41,046 nt of DNA from assembly GCA_022565395.1 (NCBI GenBank), contig JAIUMV010000028.1, forward strand, positions 1-41,046. The letters run 5' to 3'. The notes beneath the pieces were generated by a model that was not told where the DNA came from, did not search any database, and saw nothing but the letters and a program-made list of their open reading frames with translations. The position numbers and the translations under genes were made by a program. Source of the stretch: Marinobacter sp. Lineage in GTDB: Bacteria; Pseudomonadota; Gammaproteobacteria; Pseudomonadales; Oleiphilaceae. The first letter of the stretch is position 1, and each line of letters opens with the position of its first letter. Positions 32,723 through 40,920 of the stretch are shown here, one piece after another.

Positions 32723-34402
32723 TTAGTGGTTCTGTTCCTGTTGCAGTGCTTTCAGTGCTTGTCTGGCATCAGCCAGAGTTTGTTGCTCCTGGTTACTGAG
32801 GCCTGACAACTCCGCCACATAGTCCAGGGTACGCATGACATGATTGAGGCGCGGACGTGCAGGCACGGTGGTGGCCTTGAGGTACTTGTCCAGGGTGCGG
32901 GTCTTGAGGCTGCCGTTGTCGTTGGTTACCCGCCATTGGCGGCTCCGTTCCGCCAGTTCCAGCTTGTCGGTGCCGGTATGTTGCTCCCACAGGGCGAGGG
33001 CTGTTTGCATGGCATTGGCAATGACGGCGGGGGCATCTGCAGCTATGGGGTCGGCTGGAGACACGCTGGGAGCAGTGATGATGGCTGGCTGGGGTTCCGG
33101 TATCGTGGCGGGACTTGCCAGTGGCACGGTATTGGGAAGGGTTTTCACCAGTTCATGAGAACCTTTTGGTAGCAGCAGCTGCAGTACCGCAAATGCCAGT
33201 GCGCCCACGTGCAGCAGGTAGATGCTTTCTACCTGATGGTGGTCATAAAGAATATCGTTAAGGCCGGTGGCTACCAGCACGAGTACGCTGATGAGAAAAC
33301 GCAGGCCGCCAGCCTGTCGTTGTGACATCAGTTCCATCGCCAGGCCCATGGCGAGAAACGCCAGCAGCATGCCCAGCAGCTGATAAATACGTGTCGTGTG
33401 GGTGAACACCGCTGCTTCGGTGATAAACACGATCAGCATCAATGAGCTGACGACAGCAACGGTCATAAGCACCAGCCAGTCTGGCAGGGTGCGGGGATCA
33501 CGGCACCACAGGTAGAGGCCGAGCAGGGGCAATGCGGTGTACAGGATCAGGTGTTCCAGGCGCTGCTGCCATTGCCAGTCATAAATCTCGAACACCTGGA
33601 ACAGGATGCGTTCATTGACGGTCAGGCCACGCAGCGCCATCAGCAAGGCAAGCAGGGCAAGAAAGACCAATGCCGGGGTTTGGCGGCGCATACCCAGCAC
33701 CAATGCTGCGACAGCGGTGACCAGCAGCAACAGGGCAATAATGAGATCGCGGGCGACAGGTAGGGTTTGCAGACTGACGAGGCGATCAGAGGGCGCCAGG
33801 TAGATGGACTCCCAGATACCACCGGCTCGATGCTGGTAGTTGCTGACATGGAACACAAGTAGCGCTTCGGCTTCGGGTGCGTGGAAGCGAATGTAACGGG
33901 TATTGGAGTCACGCCTCGGTTTGGGACTGAAACTGTCCAGATGAGGGTTTTCCACCTTGGCTTCGCCGTTGACCCATAGCCTGTAACTGTTCGTCAGGGT
34001 GGGGATTTTGATCAGATAGTTGCCTGCCTCAGGCAGCTTTATGTGTAAGGCCAGGGTGGCATGGCCAATGTTGGGCATGGGCTGGCCGCCAACGTCCAGA
34101 GCGTTCCAGACGCCGGGCAGTGTCAGCAAGGCAGGGCTTGTTGGCAGGCTGTCAGGGGTGATGCTCTCCGGTGGCAGAAACTGATTGGGGTAGAAAGCCC
34201 AGTCGCCCGCCAGTTTTACTCGTCCCGTACTTGCAACGGCCCAGTCCTGAAGGTTTTGCACACCGTCCACGGCTCGCATAGGGGGTTGCAAAAATGCACC
34301 ACTGAATGTTTTCACCAGCAAGGTTAGCAGTGCCAGTAGAAGCAAGGGGCTGAACAGGCGGCGCATCAGCAGCCGGGAATCGACATGAACTTCCAGTTTC
34401 AT
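32723..34402 (-). CDS. 7TMR-DISM-type membrane sensor with C-terminal HTH-like domain
   Basis: About 559 residues. After one N-terminal helix comes an extracytoplasmic domain of about 160 residues (GDWAFYPNQF, PGVWN, YLIKIPTLTNSYRLWVNG, LVFHVSN), matching the 7TMR-DISM carbohydrate-binding-like fold, then a seven-helix block. A proline/alanine-rich linker leads to a cytoplasmic part with LELAERSRQWRVTNDNGS and TRTLDKYLKATTVPARPR. That C-terminal domain occurs in marine gammaproteobacterial regulators and looks DNA-binding or signal-relaying; no kinase or GGDEF motif is present. ATG 34402 is chosen. It is upstream of, and co-directional with, the lipid operon. Confidence 0.7.
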   Translation of the reverse strand: MKLEVHVDSRLLMRRLFSPLLLLALLTLLVKTFSGAFLQPPMRAVDGVQNLQDWAVASTGRVKLAGDWAFYPNQFLPPESITPDSLPTSPALLTLPGVWNALDVGGQPMPNIGHATLALHIKLPEAGNYLIKIPTLTNSYRLWVNGEAKVENPHLDSFSPKPRRDSNTRYIRFHAPEAEALLVFHVSNYQHRAGGIWESIYLAPSDRLVSLQTLPVARDLIIALLLLVTAVAALVLGMRRQTPALVFLALLALLMALRGLTVNERILFQVFEIYDWQWQQRLEHLILYTALPLLGLYLWCRDPRTLPDWLVLMTVAVVSSLMLIVFITEAAVFTHTTRIYQLLGMLLAFLAMGLAMELMSQRQAGGLRFLISVLVLVATGLNDILYDHHQVESIYLLHVGALAFAVLQLLLPKGSHELVKTLPNTVPLASPATIPEPQPAIITAPSVSPADPIAADAPAVIANAMQTALALWEQHTGTDKLELAERSRQWRVTNDNGSLKTRTLDKYLKATTVPARPRLNHVMRTLDYVAELSGLSNQEQQTLADARQALKALQQEQNH

Positions 34403-34676
34403 GGGCACCCATCCTCGACTTCCCGTCAAAACACAGCGCCAAAAGGCGCAGCTTTACTGCGACGGGAAAAGAGTCAGTTGGTAGGGGAATGGTTAACTGA
34501 ATGAATTGTGGCGTTTTTTCTATTTCTTTTCCAGCCTTATCGCAATCTGTTGGCGCGAGCCGAGATACGGGTCTCAAAATTATATTTTTGTCCTATTTTT
34601 TCCTGAGTTTTAGGGTGAGTTGCCTAGAGGGTTGCGCTAGAGAGTGCTTGTTTGCATTGTGTCCGGCGAAACCCAG

Positions 34677-34695
34677 TCCTGAGCTTGTCGAAGGA
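34677..34695. repeat. Dispersed intergenic repeat motif (CTGAGCTTGTCGAAG type)
   Basis: TCCTGAGCTTGTCGAAGGA is an imperfect palindrome with TCCT/AGGA ends. I recognise this as a very common dispersed intergenic motif in proteobacterial genomes. Only one copy is seen here. Its function is not established. Confidence 0.6.
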
Positions 34696-34981
34696 CGAGA
34701 GCTCGGTGTCTCGGTTTCGTGCAGCTGCCCGAATCTTGCGGGGTGTGCCCGTTGGAGGGGTGGCTTTCTCCGCCGCAATTCACGGCACGTCCTGTACCGA
34801 CCTTGCTCCGCGCCATCCCTGGCGCTGCTACGAAAGCCACCCCACCACCGGACGAGGAAGGCCGGATGGTGTCTGCGAGGAGTGTCAGCAGGTCATTTGC
34901 GTCCGTACTTTGGGAGAAGTTCTTTCCGTGTCTTTCCGTGGTTTCCGCGGCTAAAAATGGGTTTTCATTAGGTTTTTTGGC

Positions 34982-35007
34982 AAAAAAAAGGCGCCCAACC
35001 GGGCGCC
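34982..35007 (-). terminator. Intrinsic terminator of serA
   Basis: GGCGCCC (34990-34996) pairs with GGGCGCC (35001-35007) around an AACC loop; on the minus strand the stem is followed by a run of eight T. It starts about 20 bases after the serA stop. Confidence 0.9.
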
Positions 35008-35027
35008 CTGTTTCAACCTATAGCTAC

Positions 35028-36257
35028 TCAGAACAGCACGCGGCACCGAATGGTGCCTTTCACGGACCGCAGCTTCTCCAGTGCCAGCTCGCCATACTCC
35101 TTGTCTACGTCAATAACCACGTAGCCAATGGATTCCTTGGTTTGCAGGTACTGACCGCAGATGTTGATGCCGCTGTCAGAGAACACCTGGTTAATTTCAG
35201 ACAGTACGCCGGGCACGTTTTCGTGAATGTGCAGCAGGCGATGCTGGTTCGGGTGAGACGGCAGGGCCACTTCCGGGAAGTTGACGGAGGACACGGAAGT
35301 GCCGTTGTCACTGTACATGGCCAGTTTCTCAGCCACTTCCTTGCCGATGTTTTCCTGGGCTTCGATGGTGGAGCCGCCCACGTGCGGGGTCAGGATGACA
35401 TTGTCCAGGCCGCGCAGGGGTGAAACGAACTCTTCATCGTTGGACTTGGGCTCTACCGGGAATACGTCAATGGCCGCGCCCAGGAGCTTGCCGCTCTTGA
35501 TGTTTTCCGCCAGGGCTTCGATCTCGACAACGGTACCCCGTGAGGCGTTCATCAGGATGCTGCCGGGCTTCATCTGGGCGAACTGCTCTGCGCCAAACAT
35601 ATATTTGGTGGCGGGGGTTTCCGGTACGTGCAGGCTCACCACGTCCGCCATGTTCAGCAGTTCTTTCAGGCTGCCCACCTGTTTGGCATTACCCAGGGGC
35701 AGTTTGGAAACGACGTCGTAGAAGTAGACGTCCATGCCCAGAGATTCTGCCAGTACGCTGAACTGGGTACCGATATTGCCGTAGCCGATGATGCCGAGCT
35801 TTTTGCCGCGGATCTCATAGCTGTTTTTAGCGGACTTCAGCCATTCGCCGCGGTGGGCTTTGGCGCTCTTTTCAGGCACGCCACGCAGCAGCAGGATGGC
35901 CTGGGCCAGCACCAGTTCTGCAACACTGCGGGTGTTGGAGAATGGGGCGTTGAATACGGCGACGCCGCGACGGGTAGCCGCCAGCAGATCCACCTGGTTG
36001 GTGCCGATACAGAAGCAGCCTACAGCCACCAGTTTTTTGGCCGCTTCAAAGACGGCTTCAGTCAGGTGGGTACGGGAGCGGATGCCGATAAAGTGAGCAT
36101 CGGCAGCCTTCTCGATCAGCTCTTCCTCGGACAGGGAGTGAGTCAGGTACTCAATGTTGGTGTAACCGGCGGCGTGGAATGTATCGATGGCAGACTGATG
36201 CACACCTTCCAGCAGCAGGATCCTGATCTTACTCTTCTCAAGGGACGTATTTGACAT
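35028..36257 (-). CDS. serA: D-3-phosphoglycerate dehydrogenase SerA
   Basis: A 409-residue enzyme, the usual length for the E. coli-type SerA, which oxidises 3-phosphoglycerate as the first step of serine synthesis. The Rossmann motif GIIGYGNIGTQ begins near 155, Arg240 lies in NASRG and the catalytic His292 in TPHVGGST. The C-terminal 75 residues form an ACT domain (HIHENVPGVLSEINQVFS), where serine inhibits the enzyme. It is divergent from the D-2-hydroxyglutarate dehydrogenase gene, a functional partner because SerA also reduces 2-oxoglutarate to D-2-hydroxyglutarate. Confidence 0.97.
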   Translation of the reverse strand: MSNTSLEKSKIRILLLEGVHQSAIDTFHAAGYTNIEYLTHSLSEEELIEKAADAHFIGIRSRTHLTEAVFEAAKKLVAVGCFCIGTNQVDLLAATRRGVAVFNAPFSNTRSVAELVLAQAILLLRGVPEKSAKAHRGEWLKSAKNSYEIRGKKLGIIGYGNIGTQFSVLAESLGMDVYFYDVVSKLPLGNAKQVGSLKELLNMADVVSLHVPETPATKYMFGAEQFAQMKPGSILMNASRGTVVEIEALAENIKSGKLLGAAIDVFPVEPKSNDEEFVSPLRGLDNVILTPHVGGSTIEAQENIGKEVAEKLAMYSDNGTSVSSVNFPEVALPSHPNQHRLLHIHENVPGVLSEINQVFSDSGINICGQYLQTKESIGYVVIDVDKEYGELALEKLRSVKGTIRCRVLF

Positions 36258-36356
36258 GGCTTGCTTCCAGAACCTTTCGTCGCGTCAGGGACAAAATGAA
36301 TGAGCCGGGGCAGAGCGTAATCCGCTTTGCTGGGCGGCTCACAGAACAGGGGCGGT

Positions 36357-36365
36357 ATGATACCA
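36357..36365 (-). promoter_or_regulatory. Candidate extended -10 element for serA
   Basis: On the minus strand TGG-TATCAT forms an extended -10 motif, about 95 bases before the serA ATG, within the 195-base divergent region. No good -35 hexamer is at the right distance, which an extended -10 can tolerate. No promoter for the opposite gene could be assigned. Confidence 0.35.
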
Positions 36366-36452
36366 TAAACGCAACATTTAACAGCGCGTCAGTTTGCCCT
36401 GAACAGGATAAAATTGGCGCAATGCCCTTTCCTGAGAAAAGCTGGATACCCG

Positions 36453-37850
36453 ATGGCCCCTGAACAGATCATTGCAACCCTGAAAACCCTGGTGGATGAC
36501 GGTAAGGTACTGACTGATCCTTCGGATCTCGACACCTACGGCAAAGACTGGACCAAGATCTATCCCCCCAAACCTATCGCTATTGTGTTCCCCAAGACCA
36601 CAGAGCAGGTGCAGGCCCTGGTGCGCTTTGCCAATGAGCAGCACATCGGCCTGGTGCCCTCGGGCGGGCGGACGGGTCTCAGTGCTGGTGCGGTGGCTAC
36701 TAATGGCGAGATTGTGGTGGCTTTTGATTACATGAATCAGGTACTGGACTTCAGTGCCAGCGACCGCACGGTGGTGTGTCAGGCCGGGGTGATTACCGAG
36801 CAGTTGCAGAACTTTGCCGAAGAGCAGGGGCTCTATTATCCGGTGGACTTTGCCTCAGCAGGGTCCAGCCAGCTGGGGGGCAACCTGTCCACCAATGCCG
36901 GTGGCATCAAGGTGATCCGCTACGGCATGAGCCGTGACTGGGTTCTGGGCCTGAAAGTGGTGACCGGCAAGGGGGATATCCTGGAACTCAATAAAGGGCT
37001 GGAAAAAAACAACACGGGCTATGACCTGCGCCACCTGTTTATCGGCGCTGAGGGCACACTGGGCTTTATTACCGAAGCCACCATGAAACTGTGCCGCAAG
37101 CCCGATAATCTGACGGTGCTGGTGCTCGGCCTGGCGGACCTGACCAATACCATGGATGTGTTGCAGGCGTTCCAGAAAAAGCTGGACCTGACCGCTTACG
37201 AGTTTTTCTCCCATCAGGCCATGGGGCATGTGCTGGCCCACGGTCACGTGCAGGCACCGTTTGAGACAGAAACGCCCTTCTATGCGCTGCTGGAGTTTGA
37301 GGCGGTGTCAGATCAAGTCATGGATGATGCCATGGCGCTGTTTGAACAGTGCGTGGAGAACGGCTGGGTGCTGGACGGTGTGATCAGCCAGAGCGAAACC
37401 CAAGCCCACAACCTCTGGCAGCTGCGGGAGCGGATTTCAGAATCCATTGCGCCGCGTACCCCCTATAAGAACGACATTTCGGTCGTGGTATCCAAGGTGC
37501 CGGACTTCCTGCGGGAAATTGACGCGGTGGTGAATCAGCATTATCCCGACTTTGAGATTATCTGGTTCGGCCATATCGGTGACGGTAACCTGCACCTGAA
37601 TATCCTCAAGCCAGAGGATATGCCGAAGGAAGAGTTTTTCGGCCAGTGTGAGCAGGTCAACAAATGGGTGTTCGAGATTGTCCAGCGCCACCAGGGCAGT
37701 GTGTCTGCCGAACATGGCGTAGGTCTGGTGAAGAAGGACTACCTCCAGTACACCCGCAGCCCGGCTGAAATTGCTTACCTGCGTGCCATCAAGGCCGCTT
37801 TTGACCCCAACAACATCATGAACCCCGGCAAGGTGATTGACCCGGCGTAA
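36453..37850 (+). CDS. D-2-hydroxyglutarate dehydrogenase-like FAD oxidoreductase
   Basis: About 465 residues of the FAD-linked oxidase (vanillyl-alcohol oxidase fold) family. The FAD-binding PSGGRTGLSAGAV loop, the GGNLSTNAGGIKVIRYG segment and GAEGTLGFITEATMKL are clear. The C-terminal half ends with HIGDGNLHLNIL, SAEHGVG and AFDPNNIMNPGKV, as in D-lactate/D-2-hydroxyglutarate dehydrogenases. Placement head to head with serA favours D-2-hydroxyglutarate, which drives SerA forward by removing its by-product. ATG 36453 (MAPEQIIATL) is preferred; an in-frame ATG at 36414 adds 13 residues. D-lactate remains an alternative substrate. Confidence 0.88.
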   Translation: MAPEQIIATLKTLVDDGKVLTDPSDLDTYGKDWTKIYPPKPIAIVFPKTTEQVQALVRFANEQHIGLVPSGGRTGLSAGAVATNGEIVVAFDYMNQVLDFSASDRTVVCQAGVITEQLQNFAEEQGLYYPVDFASAGSSQLGGNLSTNAGGIKVIRYGMSRDWVLGLKVVTGKGDILELNKGLEKNNTGYDLRHLFIGAEGTLGFITEATMKLCRKPDNLTVLVLGLADLTNTMDVLQAFQKKLDLTAYEFFSHQAMGHVLAHGHVQAPFETETPFYALLEFEAVSDQVMDDAMALFEQCVENGWVLDGVISQSETQAHNLWQLRERISESIAPRTPYKNDISVVVSKVPDFLREIDAVVNQHYPDFEIIWFGHIGDGNLHLNILKPEDMPKEEFFGQCEQVNKWVFEIVQRHQGSVSAEHGVGLVKKDYLQYTRSPAEIAYLRAIKAAFDPNNIMNPGKVIDPA

Positions 37851-37888
37851 CAGCGCCGGCGTCAGCCCTCTCAGCACAAGGACGTGAC

Positions 37889-37951
37889 ATGAAAGCCTTT
37901 CTGAAAACGGTTCTGCACCGCCTGTTTTTGCTGGCGGTGTTGATCCCCTAA
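37889..37951 (+). CDS. Possible 20-residue microprotein or leader peptide
   Basis: A short frame MKAFLKTVLHRLFLLAVLIP ends in TAA, with AAGGACGTGAC just before the ATG. Its amphipathic, basic-then-hydrophobic make-up suits a membrane microprotein. It follows the dehydrogenase gene by about 38 bases; a 9-bp stem (37957-37965 with 37978-37986) comes next and could end the transcript. It could equally be a remnant of a longer gene. Confidence 0.3.
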   Translation: MKAFLKTVLHRLFLLAVLIP

Positions 37952-37995
37952 GCCGATGCGCCCACGCCCCGCGAGGTGTGGGCGCAGCTGGTCGG

Positions 37996-39606
37996 TCAGA
38001 AGCTGTATGACACCTGCATCGCTGCGGTGTGCAACTGCCCTTTGATGTCACCCACCATACGGTGATCAGTGCCTGCAGGGTTCTCCCGGGCGTTGATCTC
38101 TGAGTCAGTGAAATGGGTGTAGCTGTAGGCCGCATCAATCACCAGGCTGTCGCTCCAGCGGTAACTCATGCCCAGCGAGCCGATAATGCGGTCGCTGTCC
38201 GGGCCGCGGGGGGAGCGTCTGCTTGAGTCGGGCATGGGGCTCTCATCGTAAGCCGCACCAAACCGGAATGCCCAGCGGTTTTGGTTGTCGTAGATCGCCC
38301 CCAGGCCATAACGGAAAGTATCCTGCCAGCTGAAGTCCTGCACCAGGTCCCGACGTCTTACGTCATCGTCGGTATCGGTGATGGGTGAGCCGCCCCGCTG
38401 GCTGTTGTCCGGGTAGGAAAAGCGGATTTCCTTCACCCGGCTCCAGTTGGTCCAGGTTACGCCGCCCGTCATCAGCCAGTGGTCGGTCAGACCATAGACG
38501 AAGCTGGCGGTCACCCGGTGGGGTACGATGATGTCCGTGTCGATTTTGCCACCTTGTGCGCCCAGCGGGCCCAGTGCGGTATCAGCGCCGTCCTCGGCGG
38601 TTTCTCGATCTTCTTGGGAGCTCTGGCTGGTGCCATAGCAGTCCAACAAATAGATGTCACCCGACCCACCGAGACCGCTCAGACTGTCACAAATGGCGTC
38701 AATAATGCTCTGCCGGAAATTTGGGTCATTCAACTGAGTTCGAGTGGCGGTGCCTTCTGGACGGTGACGAATCTCGCTGTTGTATTGCAAGCCGGCGCGG
38801 AACCTCGGGGTGGGCTCCCACAACAAGCCTGCGTTGATACCGAAGGCTGTGCTGGTGACGTGCATTTCATTGTCAACATCATAATTGTGGGCAAGACGGT
38901 CTATAACCTGAGTTTTGATAGCAAGGCCAGCGGCAGGGTTCTGGGAGTTTTCCAGAATAGCTTGGTTTTGTTCAGCTACTTCGTTAAGCATTTCATGGCC
39001 CAGAATATACCCAAGGTCAATCTTGTTTTTGAAGTTGCCTTCGAAGCGCTGAATCACTGCGCCAATGCCTGCCGATACGGTCGGGGTGACTTTCCAGGCA
39101 AAGGTGGGTGCGATATTAATGGCAGTGATTTCTGTGTCAGTGGCATGGTAGCGGCCTGCCCAGTCACTTTTGTAACTGGTGGCAGAACCCACCGGCACGT
39201 ACAGCCCGATACCTACTGCGGCATTGTCAGCAAGCCGGGTGCTGTAATAGAGGTGGGGTACCACGGCGGCCCCGTTAATGGAGCCTTTTTCCTGGCCTGG
39301 GACTGTGCCACCGACTTCTGCGCGCAGCTCACGGCGGACTTCGATGTCATAATCGAACTCAGACAGGACCAGCGCCGCGCCACCCGTAAAATTCCGGCCT
39401 TGCAAACGAATCAGACCGGCAGGGTTGTTTGCGACTGCGCTGGCATCTTCCAGCAATGCTGCGGAGCCACCTTTGGCGACACCCATTTCCCGCACGCCGT
39501 ATTGGGGAAGTTCAAATCCTGCTGACCAGACAGGAGCTGACAGTAATGAGGCTGCGGCGAGGGCGGTGTATCGAAAGAGGCTTTTATTGCGGTTGGAAAG
39601 TTCCAT
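37996..39606 (-). CDS. FadL-family outer-membrane long-chain fatty acid channel
   Basis: About 536 residues, longer than E. coli FadL (about 446). A signal peptide (LAAASLLSAPVWSA) leads to the FadL-type plug region GFELPQYGVREMGVAKGGSA and the family hallmark NPAG (61-64). The C-terminus MQVSYSF ends in Phe for BAM recognition. Extra length comes mainly from polar loops near 195-240 and 290-352; the latter holds Cys306 and Cys323. It imports hydrophobic substrates such as fatty acids or hydrocarbons, and so pairs logically with the secreted lipase. ATG 39606 has AAGGA eight bases upstream. Confidence 0.92.
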   Translation of the reverse strand: MELSNRNKSLFRYTALAAASLLSAPVWSAGFELPQYGVREMGVAKGGSAALLEDASAVANNPAGLIRLQGRNFTGGAALVLSEFDYDIEVRRELRAEVGGTVPGQEKGSINGAAVVPHLYYSTRLADNAAVGIGLYVPVGSATSYKSDWAGRYHATDTEITAINIAPTFAWKVTPTVSAGIGAVIQRFEGNFKNKIDLGYILGHEMLNEVAEQNQAILENSQNPAAGLAIKTQVIDRLAHNYDVDNEMHVTSTAFGINAGLLWEPTPRFRAGLQYNSEIRHRPEGTATRTQLNDPNFRQSIIDAICDSLSGLGGSGDIYLLDCYGTSQSSQEDRETAEDGADTALGPLGAQGGKIDTDIIVPHRVTASFVYGLTDHWLMTGGVTWTNWSRVKEIRFSYPDNSQRGGSPITDTDDDVRRRDLVQDFSWQDTFRYGLGAIYDNQNRWAFRFGAAYDESPMPDSSRRSPRGPDSDRIIGSLGMSYRWSDSLVIDAAYSYTHFTDSEINARENPAGTDHRMVGDIKGQLHTAAMQVSYSF

Positions 39607-39863
39607 TTCTATTGTCCTTGCTTGTATGGCAGTTTCACAGATGTTAATGCTTGGCAGAGGGTTGGCCTTGTTGTAGGGGGTGCAGATGCCAGCCCAGGCC
39701 ATGCTGGAGGCGGGGCCGATTGTATGTGTCTTTAACAAAAATTTACAATTTTGTGACGTTGCAGAAGATGAGGGTCGCGTTTTTTGTGATGGGGATCTCA
39801 ACCTGGGCGGCCCAGGGTTGGCTTGATCATGCAGGCTTGGCGGGCTGGTAGGGGGAGGGTGTC

Positions 39864-40346
39864 ATGAATTGGGCATTGCGGAGGCTGGCTTCTGCGGCGG
39901 GTTGGGGGTTGGCATGTTCATTTTTTGTGTTCGGGAATCAGGCGATGGCGGACATAGGCAAGGTATGCGTGTTTTCTGAGGTAACCGGCGTCATCAGGTT
40001 ACAAGGGCAGCCCGTTGAAGGCGCTACTGTCGTGCGCACCCACGACTATCGAAAGGCAGTCAGCGATCAAGCCACTACGGATGCTGACGGTGCATTCGCA
40101 TTTCCGGCGGCATTTGAGCGCGCCTGGACATCAATTTTGCCCATCGAGCTGGTCATCGCCCAGCGCCTGACGGTCAGCTATCAGGGCCAGGACTACCTGA
40201 TCTGGTCCAACACCAAACGCAGTAAAGCGGAGAATACAGAGCTTGGCGGCCTGCCGCTGACGCTAACCTGCGAGCTAACCGATGAGCTAAGGCTGCACCG
40301 CGAGTTTGGCTCGATTTTAAGAACCAATTGTGTGTGGTCAGAATAA
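39864..40346 (+). CDS. Small exported protein, DUF6795-like
   Basis: A 160-residue protein with a signal peptide (to about QAMA), then a beta-rich domain beginning VCVFSEVTGVIRLQGQPVEGATVVRTHDY and including TTDADGAFAFPAAF, the pattern of transthyretin/carboxypeptidase-regulatory-like folds and of the DUF6795 family. Two cysteines near the end of the domain and C-terminus could pair. ATG 39864 has GGGAG upstream. Probably periplasmic; function unknown. Confidence 0.62.
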   Translation: MNWALRRLASAAGWGLACSFFVFGNQAMADIGKVCVFSEVTGVIRLQGQPVEGATVVRTHDYRKAVSDQATTDADGAFAFPAAFERAWTSILPIELVIAQRLTVSYQGQDYLIWSNTKRSKAENTELGGLPLTLTCELTDELRLHREFGSILRTNCVWSE

Positions 40347-40347
40347 A

Positions 40348-40380
40348 CAGTGCCCCCGCCAATCATCGGAGGGGGCACTG
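40348..40380. terminator. Terminator hairpin between convergent genes
   Basis: CAGTGCCCCC (40348-40357) pairs with GGGGGCACTG (40371-40380) over 10 bases, with a 13-base loop. It starts one base after the stop of the DUF6795-like gene and faces the end of the interrupted propeller gene, so it can serve both. It lacks a long T tract. Confidence 0.7.
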
Positions 40381-40404
40381 GCCGCTCTGAGTTTCCCTTA
40401 CTAC

Positions 40405-40920
40405 CTACCCCTCCCGGATAACTTCGCAGACCGTCGGGTCATTAAGATCAAGGGACAGCCTGGCTGAGGTGAGTTTGTTGCCGGTGGTTGAGGTGGTGTC
40501 CTGCAGTATGCCCTTCTCGGTAATCAGGAGCTGGTCGCCACTGAAAAAGGGCGGCTGGCCGATGGCGATTGCGCTTGGGAAGCTGAAGCCAAAGGGCGCG
40601 GTTTCATAGACCTTGTTGAAACTTTCGTTGCCTTGGGCGTCAACCTGATGACGGAAGTACAGCAACCTGCCCAATAGGTAGTCCGTGACGGCCAGGCCGT
40701 CGCAGTAAGGCATGATGTCATCAATGATGGCAATACCATCTGCACCACTGATCACTTGCTGGCTATCTATCAACTGGCCGTTGTCGTCGAGGGTGAAGCG
40801 GTAGGCTGAACTGTTGTTGGAAACGAAGACATGGTTGCCAGCCACTCTTACCCCGTTGGGGGTCGTGATGCCTTGCTCAGCCCCCAGAAAATGCTTATCC
40901 AGGGCGGTGACCTGGGGTTT
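40405..40920 (-). pseudogene. Beta-propeller (SMP-30-like) gene cut by insertion sequence
   Basis: About 172 residues remain of a beta-propeller protein resembling SMP-30/gluconolactonase-type domains (PNGVRVAGNHVFVSNNSSAYR, ADGIAIIDD, DGLAVTDYLLGRLLYF, PSAIAIG). Its N-terminal part, including any start codon and signal peptide, is missing because the sequence at 40921 changes to an insertion-sequence end. The apparent ATG at 40935 lies in the inserted DNA and has no ribosome site. Original function unknown; now almost certainly inactive unless fused expression occurs from the element. Confidence 0.7.

Larger units (their letters stand above)
34403..35027. other. Gene-free 0.6-kb region with dispersed-repeat sequence
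   Basis: Open frames here have no ribosome sites or recognisable protein signature and overlap on all frames, so I call no gene. The interval contains a near-palindrome at 34677-34695, a tandem TCTTTCCGTG pair at 34921-34940 and then the serA terminator. The part next to 34402 is the likely promoter area of the sensor gene. The rest resembles the short repeat clusters left between genes in gammaproteobacterial genomes. Confidence 0.5.

Noticed and set aside
34501-34971. Open frames of 100-234 codons in the 34.5-35.4 kb region
   Set aside because: They overlap one another in different frames, have no ribosome site or domain, and cover repeat sequence and the 3' end of serA.
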